DNA from: Kondoa malvinella
Lineage: Eukaryota; Basidiomycota; Agaricostilbomycetes; Agaricostilbales; Kondoaceae
Reading direction: 5' to 3'
Assembly (NCBI GenBank): GCA_039545315.1
Contig: BCIM01000001.1
Span: 916,805-980,804 of the forward strand
DNA length: 64,000 nucleotides
The notes beneath the pieces were generated by a model. The model was not told the origin of the DNA. It saw only the letters and a program-made list of their open reading frames with translations, and ran no database searches. The stretch's first letter is position 1, and each line of letters opens with the position of its first letter. Positions 56,927 to 64,000 of this stretch are shown here, piece after piece. The position numbers and the translations under genes were made by a program.

Positions 56927-57149
56927 AGGTTTGACTGGCAAGATTATTGGGATTGGTTGGATCTGTGCCGCGCGGCTGAGGGTGTGCCTTGTATATGTAG
57001 GGGTATGAGATTGGATGCATGCTGCTCTCGACACTATGTGTGGTTGCTTGACTGCTTTCCCCGGATTAAAGCCATACCTCAGTTGTCCTACATCCACCAA
57101 CTTGGACATTCACTTCGAGCCTGGACACTCGTATACCCACATTACAGCA

Positions 57150-58021
57150 ATGCCCTCAGGCTCGCAGTCCTCGCAATCGCAGACGCAATACAGTCCTCAG
57201 AGCTCGCCTTCGAAATCGCAACCTATTGTTCACGCAGGCGGTCGCAATGCACAAGGGCAGATAGTCTGCAAGCACGACCTACCAGCAAAGGAATTGACTG
57301 TAGTCAAGGACACGCCAAACAAAGGCAAAGTACGTTGCTTTGCCATTCTGAACTTACAGACACACTTACTGATCCACCTGTACAGAAATTCTACGTTTGC
57401 CCTATACCGGCCGATTGCAAGTACTACTCCTTTGCCGACAGGGTGCAATCTCTCAAGGGAGGATCGCCTTCCAAGTCGCAGCCAACTCCATCCACATCCA
57501 AAATCATCCCTTCGAGCGGCTTCCAACCCAAATCAACACCTGCCAAGAACACCTTTGCTTCCAGACAAAAGACACCAGACCAATATGACCAGTATCTAGA
57601 CGATGCCATCTCTTCTTCCCCTTCTGGACCTAATCCTTCAAAGCGCCAACCAGACATATTCGATGATGAGATAGTCGATGATGAGCCTGAAATAAAGCGG
57701 CAAAAGTTTTCCGGGTTCGCTGTCACGCCTTCGAGCAGTCCAACCAAATCTCCTTCCACGGCGAAAGGCAGTCCAATGAAGTCCGAGGATGGTGTGCTGG
57801 GTACGATAGGGGAATTGGGTAAAGTGCTAGGTGGACGAGTGGATGAAGTAGTCGAGGAGCTGCGAAGGGAAATGTCGAAACAGGCTCGGATGGCTACGGC
57901 TGCTACCAAGTCGAAGGAATATAAAGATAGATTGATTCAAGAGTTGAGGAAAGAAGTTGATGTGTTGCGGAGTAAGAATGCGAGCTTGGAAGCTGAGCTT
58001 CAAGGGTATAGGAATGCTTGA
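57150..58021 (+). CDS. GRF-type zinc-finger protein with C-terminal coiled coil
   Basis: The start at 57150 gives a Ser/Gln-rich head (MPSGSQSSQSQTQYSPQSS). Then QIVCKHDLPAKELTVVKDTP, with NKGKKFYVCPIPADCKYYSF after a 57-nt intron, forms a GRF zinc finger (C-x-H ... NKGRxFYxCP ... C-x-x-F). GRF fingers bind single-stranded nucleic acid and occur in topoisomerase III, APE2 and NEIL3. Here it stands alone, followed by a disordered Ser/Pro segment with acidic DDEIVDDEPEIKRQKF and a C-terminal coiled coil (VEELRREMSKQARMATAATK, LIQELRKEVDVLRSKNASLE).  About 270 residues, probably nuclear. Only one intron is needed. The long ORF reading from 56957 is an upstream extension without features. Confidence 0.72.
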
Positions 58022-58054
58022 TCTGTTGTACTTTTTCTCTTTATGTAATAATGA

Positions 58055-58532
58055 CTACCCAACTAATGACGAAACCCAACGCGACCCTGTGATGGATTTA
58101 GCTTGTGATACGCTATCAAGAAGAATGACGCACCCTCCAACGGTGAACCAAACATCTGGAGCAGACCAACCAGAATCGTCCTTCGCGCGATTGTTTTGTT
58201 CATTGCTAGAAGTAAAGAGTCCCGTCCCAGGCCAATACGTTTCACTATTCACTTCTGAATTGGACGAATCGATAAAGTGGAAGCTGGTGGCTGAAGAAAC
58301 TGAAGAAGGTTGCGAAGGCGATTCCGACGATTGTCGTTTTCTGATTCTACTTCAGCAAGGCGGGAGCGACAGTTGCGGAGGGGACTTACATTGGATCAGT
58401 TGGATCAGAATGATGAGGTAGAGTGGAATAGAGGGATCTTCGATGAAAGGTTGTTCCTCTTATCGGTTTTGCGGTGGATACGGTAAGGAAGAGCAGTACG
58501 AATAACGCAACATGCTGGACAAAGATGCGCAT
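58055..58532 (-). CDS. Small secreted protein with Kex2-like site
   Basis: The start at 58532 gives MRIFVQHVALFVLLFLTVST, then AKPIRGTTFHRRS, a signal peptide. A 42-nt intron joins DPTDP in phase 2 to IRIRKRQSSESPSQPSSVSS, where KR would be a Kex2 processing site. A Ser-rich region, then NSETYWPGTGLFTSS and NGWSAPDVWFTVGG-like residues with one Cys, end SRWVSSLVG at 58055. About 140 residues; no family recognised. A small secreted protein or processed precursor is possible; the C-terminal hydrophobic patch is too short for a sure membrane span. Confidence 0.5.
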
Positions 58533-59353
58533 GCCAATCTCGAATAAGATAGAGGAAAGAGAGTGTTCAGCGTACGGGAACAAGGGAGAAAAGAGAAAGC
58601 TAAACAGGATGTCTCGGACGATACTATTTGAGAATTTGGGTTCTTAAGAAGAAGAAGAATTCTGAGTTTTAGGTCAAGCAGGGTACTGGTCAAGGAGAGA
58701 CAGAAACGAGTACACAGCGAGAGTATGGACAGGTAGGGCGTGTTCACGGAGCACTGCACCGAACAAAGTGATTTTGAGATCAAGAGCATGCCTCGGACTA
58801 GATGCGAAAGGAACACAGACGACAACAGCGCACGTATAAGGCGCCAAAGAGGCGTTCACCACGCATACAAGGAGAGTCGTCAGATGCAGCGAGAAGTTGG
58901 ACCACATATTTCCAAAAGAAGCGCACAAGAGGCCCGCGCGTTTCCACAGTCGCATTTTCGCTGGTGCAGAGTCGTCTGCAAGCGATAAGATACAATACCA
59001 CAGCGCACACAGAGCAAGACGAGTTTACGCCAACAGTCGCGTCTTTGGTGCAAGAAAACAACGTCTCAGACTGGACCTCCAAAGTCGTTGCAACAGCTTT
59101 TTGCTTGTCGTGTTTCCATTTCTCCACGTTATCGCCTGTTACTCCTGACTATCTAATACTTCTCGTTCATACGCTTTGGGAATCGCCTTGCCTTGGCCCC
59201 ATTGGCGTGTGCAAGTGACCTCTGCGACCTTTCTTGTCTGCAAACAAACACCTCGCACCGGCCCAACATCAACACTTTCACTCATTCAACTCTCAAATAC
59301 ACAAGGGCTGGTCCTTTGATTTCTCAACAAACCTTATTCAAACAACAGCAAAA
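58533..59353. promoter_or_regulatory. Large divergent region with overlapping ORFs on both strands
   Basis: About 820 nt. A minus-strand ORF (58798-59127) and plus-strand ORFs (58802-59218, 58897-59148) overlap almost completely. Neither has a signal, domain or sensible join. Close to 59354 the sequence is A/C-rich (AACAACAGCAAAA), a good fungal start context for the next gene. Confidence 0.4.
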
Positions 59354-60633
59354 ATGAGTCGACAAATGCGTGCTGCTCTACTCCTACTAGTTGTATGTCT
59401 TGCGGCTACATCAGCACAAGGCAAGATGGAAATCAAGAGGCGTCAATTAGACGTGCATCGCGATATCAAAGCCAGGCAGATATTGGGTGGACCAGGAGAT
59501 GCAGGGACACAACAAGAATCTGGGGCTGCTTCTGGAGGAAATGCTGCGGCTGCACCTGTGGCTACCACACCTGTTGCGGCCAATCCCGTATCACCTTCGC
59601 CTGCTACTGAAGCACCAGACGCAGTAACCACTTCTCAACCCCTCAACCCTTTGACTGGTCTTTTCCCAGCACCTTCTCGACAAACTACAGCTGGTCAAGT
59701 CACAGAAGATGACTCTTCACCTGCTGTCGTCTCCAGTGCACTCGCGGCAGTCACCTCGGCTACAACACCGCTCACTTCAGATTCCGAAATTGACGCTTTG
59801 AGCACGGCCACAACACGTTCAGTCCCTACTTCAGCAGCAACAGATTCGGACGAAGAATCACTAGACGTCATTAACGTCACGTCAACAGCTTTGATTGCCG
59901 CTTCTCTTTCTTCTGCCAGTTCAGTTTCTGTCGCCAGTGCTTCTGCATCGAAAGCAGCTGAAAAAGAGGATAATGAAGTTGGAGGATTGAACAAGACTTC
60001 ACTGATTGCTATTATCGCTATCGCTTCGGGAGTAGGATTGATCGCTGCTGTCTGGACGTAAGTGAAAACCTTTCATTTGCGTTTCTCGATGCAAGCTGAC
60101 AGATGGTCTAGCATCTTTCGTAAATGGAAACTCTCTCCATCACGTCAATTCGAAGACAAGCTCACTCCGATCGATTGGTCACCTGAAATGGCCGGCGCGC
60201 ATCGAAGTGAAGATAAACTCGCTTTGACCCGAAGCAACTCTGACGGCTCGTCTGTCAACAAGAGCGGTTCAGCTTTAGGAAGACGCAATTCTTATGGAAG
60301 CGCTTATGGTAGCGCTACCGGTAGTCAGTTTGGTAGTCGGACGGATATGGCGGAAATGTGCGTTTCTATTCGTTTTTCTTTGTTCTGATCTGGAATGCTG
60401 ATGGAATGCTATGTACAGTCCGTACAACAACGCTCTGCCAGCTTACCCACCCCCTGCGTCTGATTATGGATACGGCTACAACAACCAGCCGAGATCTGCT
60501 AGTCCGTATGAGCATTTGCAGAGGCAGCCTACTGGTGCGTTCATACAGTGAAAAGCGTGGATGGACGCTGATTGTTCTGTTAGGCTTTACAAATGGAGGG
60601 AGGTATGGAGAAGGTTACAGGAACAACTATTAA
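59354..60633 (+). CDS. Ser/Thr-rich type I membrane protein (possible wall-stress sensor type)
   Basis: The start at 59354 gives signal peptide MSRQMRAALLLLVVCLAATS, then AQGKMEIKRRQLD with a Kex2-like KRR. About 180 residues rich in Ala, Thr, Ser and Pro follow, as in O-mannosylated stalks. A membrane helix SLIAIIAIASGVGLIAAVWT and, after an intron, a cytosolic tail IFRKWKLSPSRQFEDKLTPI, then DWSPEMAGAHRSEDKLAL, a Gly/Ser/Tyr repeat (SYGSAYGSATGS) and PYNNALPAYPPPASDYGYGY. The end is GEGYRNNY. The layout is like Wsc/Mid2 sensors, but without WSC Cys. The well-ordered juxtamembrane tail is likely the conserved part. Five exons. Confidence 0.62.
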
Positions 60634-61157
60634 TTGAGATTGCAAGAGGTCAGTTTTCGTTAATCTCTTCATGCTTCATGATGTTGATTTTAAGCGGTGA
60701 CAGATATGCCCTACTTCTCTGCTCAACATCGTCTCTACAACGCAAGCACATAGTGTCTATACATTCCTCTGTCATCTCAAACCCCGACGCTCTTTTTACA
60801 CCCACGCTCATTTCGACTTGAAAAGCTCTCTCTCGAAATTCCCGACTTCTCCTACTTGTTGCTCTCCAAGACATGTATAACGGACTTTTTTGGGGCAGCT
60901 TTTTACAACAGTGTACATTTCCCCCTCTTTCTTTCCTCTCAGCTGGTTTCTGCGAGATAGCTTGTTGGCATTCCATTGGCGTTTGATTTAAAATTTGCAT
61001 TCTTACATAGTTATACTATCATCGTCTACTATAGAGCGTTCGCGAGTATTGTCTGAAGCGGCTAAATCGAGACGTCATGCAATTTCAGGTGTCGCCTTCG
61101 AACGAAGTCGTTGCATTTCTGCTGAAGCGATAGCAGTAACACAGTGAAAAGGATAGT
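60634..61157. other. Intergenic region with pyrimidine-rich stretches
   Basis: About 520 nt between two plus-strand genes; 3' UTR of the membrane-protein gene and promoter of LSB5. Minus-strand ORF 60650-61000 is Arg-rich and looks like chance. No repeat seen. Confidence 0.4.
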
Positions 61158-63127
61158 ATGGCAGAACGCTTCTTGGCCAATTTGGGTGAGTCCGTTCAAA
61201 CTATCAGCAAACGCCTGTTTGACACTACATTGCAAATAGCTGGAGACAAGCCTCATTCAGCAGTAACAGACTGGATAGGTCCGCTTGATTCTCTTTCTTC
61301 CTTGTACAAGGATTTGACGGGATTGCAACCGTGGACAGAGAGGTTGTGCTCTGAACGATACGCCAAAGACGATTACGATGGCATTGTAGATTTGATCAAG
61401 TCTATTGAGCTACAATATACCGGGTGAGCTCTTCCCTGTTACTGTCCGATATCGAGCTTATGCGACAACAGACCGGCTGAAGCCAGCAGGGCGATAAGGA
61501 AGAAGTTGAAGTATGGTAACATCCATAGACAGACTAGGGCTCTGGTGGTGCGTCTCTGCAGTCATATCCATGTGCGATATGACTGATTCTCGAAAGCACA
61601 GATATTGAAAGCGCTTGTGGAGAACTGTGGACCTACCTTCCAAAGTATCTTCTCTCCCTTCCCGCCTTTGTTATAACTAACAGTACTGCAGCTACATTCG
61701 GTAATGAACGTCTCTTGGAACGAATCAAGATCATGGCAGGCGATCCACACGTGGACGATTCCGTTCGCCGAACCTTGTTCTCTGTCCTCATTTCCTGGCG
61801 CAATCAATTCAAAGACGATCCGCGCATGTCACTTGTTGCTGGTTTATATGATCAGCTAAAGGTCAGTGTCGCTGTTATACCAGATGCTCGATTGCTCATT
61901 GTAATTTGAAACAACAGCCAAATCGAGCGGGAGGTGCTGGATCAGACCAAGCATATCGGGAGAGACAGCAGCGAGGCGAAGCTGAAGAAAGGGCTTTAAG
62001 AGAGGCCAGGGAGAAGGAGCGTATGGCTAGAGAACAAGAGAGGATTGCGCGAATTCAAGCTGAGGAGGATGCTAGAAGAAGGGAAAAGGAACAACGCAAG
62101 AGGATGAAAGAGCAAGCTAGATTCGGTGGCAGTGGGCAACAAGGCGGTCAGCAGCAAAGACGAGTGTTCAACTTTGAAGAGGTGCGTTTGTAGTCATCTT
62201 CTGCCCGTCTCGGGATTGAAGGGCAACATACGACGCACAGGCAAAACCAAGGATTCTAGCAGCTGTTGGAGAAGCTACACAAGCCTGCAATGGTCTCGTC
62301 AATGCCTTACAACGAGTCAATCGCGAATCCGAATCCGTTACTACCAACTTGAACGTGCAAGAATACCTCATGAAGGTCAAAGACACGCGCAAGCGGGTCG
62401 TCCGCTATACCCAGCTTATTGAAGACGATCCTTCTGGCGACTTTATCGGTACTCTGATTTCAACGAACGAACAGATCATCGCTGCTCTTTCGCTGTACGA
62501 TAGATGGTCACAAACGACAGGCGATGATTCAGATGATGAAGCTGTCGACGCGCAGACCGTGGCTGCAGCTACAAACAACCGCCAACCTGTTCGACCCGAC
62601 TTAGCAGCGAAGCTATCAAGGATGTCTGTACACGAAGACAGCGAGCTAGAAAAATTGCAAGATCGACAAAAAGCCGAAGTTGATCGATTGAACAAGCAAC
62701 GCAGTGGGACTACTCCAGGCTTGCATACTGCCGATTTGCTGGATCTCGATTTCTCCGGTGGAGCACAAAAGAGCGCCAGCCTGCCAAACCCGATGCAACC
62801 TAGACATCACAAAGCAACAGAAGATCGTCGAAGCGATACGCTGTCGATGTACTCGGACTACAGCTCGAGTGATGAGGAACACCACGCGCCCTCTTCTTCG
62901 ACGTCGCAGGGTAGAGGTTATTCTCAGTACCTGTCAGAGCAGGAGAAGAAGCAGGTCGGAAAGAGCAGTGCTTTGGCCGATCAGGAAGAGGACCCATTCG
63001 CTGATGTGAGTCGTTGTGAGCATTGCATGTGAGCGTACTCATACAGAACAACCTCTTACAGCCCGACGATTCGGATGGAGCTTCGACACCAGGTCTAAGA
63101 GGGCGAAGAGAATTTGCTGAAGTTTAG
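61158..63127 (+). CDS. LSB5: LSB5-type VHS-GAT endocytic adaptor
   Basis: The start at 61158 (MAERFLANL) joins AGDKPHSAVTDWIGPLDSLS. The VHS domain follows (YDGIVDLIKSIELQYTG, ASRAIRKKLKYGNIHRQTRA, LVILKALVENCG, GNERLLERIKIM), matching yeast Lsb5 at AxRALRKKIKYGNxxQQxR. An Arg/Glu-rich charged helix (REAREKERMAREQERIARIQ) lies between the domains and is absent from the yeast protein as I know it. The GAT domain follows: KPRILAAVGEATQACNGLVN, LMKVKDTRKRVVRYTQLIED, SGDFIGTLISTNEQIIAALS. The end has acidic clusters and EEDPFADPDDSDGAS, close to the EH-binding NPF-type tail. Lsb5 links ubiquitinated cargo, Sla1/Las17 and actin. About seven introns. Confidence 0.83.
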
Positions 63128-63408
63128 ACATTGTTATGTCATTGCTTTGTCTTAAACTGAGTTGCTTAATGGGCCCAAATACAAGGATATGCTTCATGTC
63201 TATGTAAAACTAATGCAGGATATCATGCTTCCAATCTCTCTAAATCCCCCAAAGCTTTCTATTAGACCCCATTTACCCTTCCGCAATCAAGGTATTCGGA
63301 CGAAGCGCGAAATGTTCTTGACACGTTGATCCTTTCATCCGTTGGAAGCAGTACCCGCTGATGCGCCAGAAGAATTAGCCAGCTATCTTAACGCGACTCG
63401 AAAGATGC

Positions 63409-64000
63409 TCACTTATAAGACCAGCCAACACGGTTGTGTGTTCGCAAATCCCATATACACCAGTAACCACATTGCTGTATTGCGCTTCTTCTGAGGTTAA
63501 CCACATCCAAAGGCTCCTTTGTGTCACAACTCTTTGGCTTCACCAAGTCGTCGATCCACCCGGTCATAGCATCCGACCCTTCTCCGCATCGCAATTGTAG
63601 CTCCCTGCCAACACCGTTGCGTGGCTTGACTGTGAGCGCATTCTGGCCTGACGCAAAGTCGACAAAGCTCCTTGATTCGAGCAGCTGAGTCTGGATAGAT
63701 AATTGCGCTGCTGGATGTGGAAGAGCCGCTATCTCGGCCGGCGTCCTTGGCTTGGAGTGAGCAGCTTTGGCAATATCAAATTGGGGGAACAGCTTGAGCA
63801 AGGTGTGATGCCAGTCTGACGAGCGCACACGCATTTGCCCGTTCGAGGAGTACAGCTTCATCAATGCGTCGTTCGCGACGAGCTTGGCGACAGCGGATGC
63901 GTAAGCCCGGCCATCCTTGACGTTGTCCAGAGTGTTTGTAACGAGTTCGCCTGCCCTATCTGCATCGATGGAACGGCCGACTTGCTCTGGTAAAGCGCCA
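63409..64000 (-). CDS. Unrecognised protein, C-terminal part (cut by window edge)
   Basis: The minus strand is open from 64000 down to 63409 without a needed intron. It reads PEQVGRSIDADRAGELVTNT, then GRAYASAVAKLVANDALMKL, RVRSSDWHHTLLKLFPQFDI and AQLSIQTQLLESRSFVDFAS. The end is RSAIQQCGYWCIWDLRTHNR, then VGWSYK. The true start lies beyond the window, so the Met at about 63858 is internal. Mixed composition, no membrane helix in the visible part. Family not recognised. Confidence 0.5.
   Translation of the reverse strand, partial: GALPEQVGRSIDADRAGELVTNTLDNVKDGRAYASAVAKLVANDALMKLYSSNGQMRVRSSDWHHTLLKLFPQFDIAKAAHSKPRTPAEIAALPHPAAQLSIQTQLLESRSFVDFASGQNALTVKPRNGVGRELQLRCGEGSDAMTGWIDDLVKPKSCDTKEPLDVVNLRRSAIQQCGYWCIWDLRTHNRVGWSYK

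Noticed and set aside
56957..57149. Upstream extension of the GRF-finger gene (354-codon ORF)
   Set aside because: The extra residues are Cys/Tyr/Arg-rich with no family character and sit in another frame from the GRF start exon; the ATG at 57150 with a 57-nt intron restores the full finger.
58798..59218. Overlapping ORFs on both strands in an intergenic region
   Set aside because: Neither shows a start context, domain or splice logic; both are open probably by chance.
1..64000. tRNA, rRNA, CRISPR arrays and transposons
   Set aside because: Looked by eye for T-loop GGTTCRANYCC boxes, regular direct repeats, long terminal repeats and reverse-transcriptase or transposase motifs; none was convincing. 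A tRNAscan-SE and RepeatMasker run would be decisive.

Overview
The window looks like ordinary nuclear euchromatin of an intron-rich, yeast-like basidiomycete. The evidence is: coding blocks broken every few hundred bases by short GT..AG introns (mostly 35-65 nt); fungal-only families (SHR3, Zn2Cys6 regulators, NSP1 with FG repeats, a Git3-type receptor, a Gin4/Cdr2-type kinase, secreted Ser/Thr-rich GPI proteins); base composition near 50% G+C; and about 1.9 kb per gene. A Tremellomycete or a comparable intron-rich lineage fits, but I cannot name a species. No rRNA, tRNA, CRISPR array, transposase, LTR or virus-like gene was seen. Gene models were built by joining reading frames across splice sites by eye, so boundaries are inferred.

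Layout, left to right. 0-6 kb: a cut-off secreted protein (-), a GPI-anchored DOMON-like protein (-), a 7TM sugar/nutrient receptor of the Git3 type (+) and the ER permease chaperone SHR3 (-). 6-13 kb: a septin/morphogenesis-type protein kinase with a C-terminal KA1-like region (+), a small Zn2Cys6 regulator (-) and a MINDY-family deubiquitinase (-). 13-21 kb: AP-2 alpha (APL3, +), MOB2 (-), nucleoporin NSP1 (+), an F-box protein (-). 21-31 kb: a large Zn2Cys6/fungal_trans regulator (+), an amino-acid permease (-), an unrecognised basic protein (+) and Rab GDI (-). SHR3 and the permease are known functional partners, but they lie 20 kb apart here.

31-48 kb: a TBL1/SIF2-type LisH-WD40 corepressor subunit (+), an XRCC2-like RecA-fold protein (-) divergent from an unrecognised gene (+), two small genes (a mitochondrial-looking protein and an Alb1-like basic protein, both +), a Ser/Thr-rich GPI protein (-), phosphofructokinase (-), RAS (-), a Ure2/GstFuA-type glutathione transferase (+) and the 3' part of an unrecognised Lys-rich gene (-).

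48-57 kb is the accessory-looking part. It holds two paralogous type II membrane proteins resembling fungal O-fucosyltransferase-like enzymes. Between them sit a Cys-rich secreted protein (-) and a predicted HELGH zinc-metallopeptidase-like gene (+). The upstream regions of the HELGH gene and of the second glycosyltransferase copy are diverged duplicates of each other. 57-64 kb: a GRF zinc-finger/coiled-coil protein (+), a small secreted protein (-), a Ser/Thr-rich type I membrane protein (+), LSB5 (VHS-GAT, +) and a cut-off unrecognised gene (-).

A recurrent architectural theme is the use of very small exons: 8 nt in SHR3, 11 nt in APL3, 15 nt in MOB2, a 4-nt start exon in NSP1, a 3-nt coding start exon in the Alb1-like gene and a 7-nt start exon in GDI1. 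An automatic gene finder would probably get these wrong. I did not find convincing evidence of a new multi-gene system. The 49-57 kb duplicated cluster is the best candidate for something undescribed.
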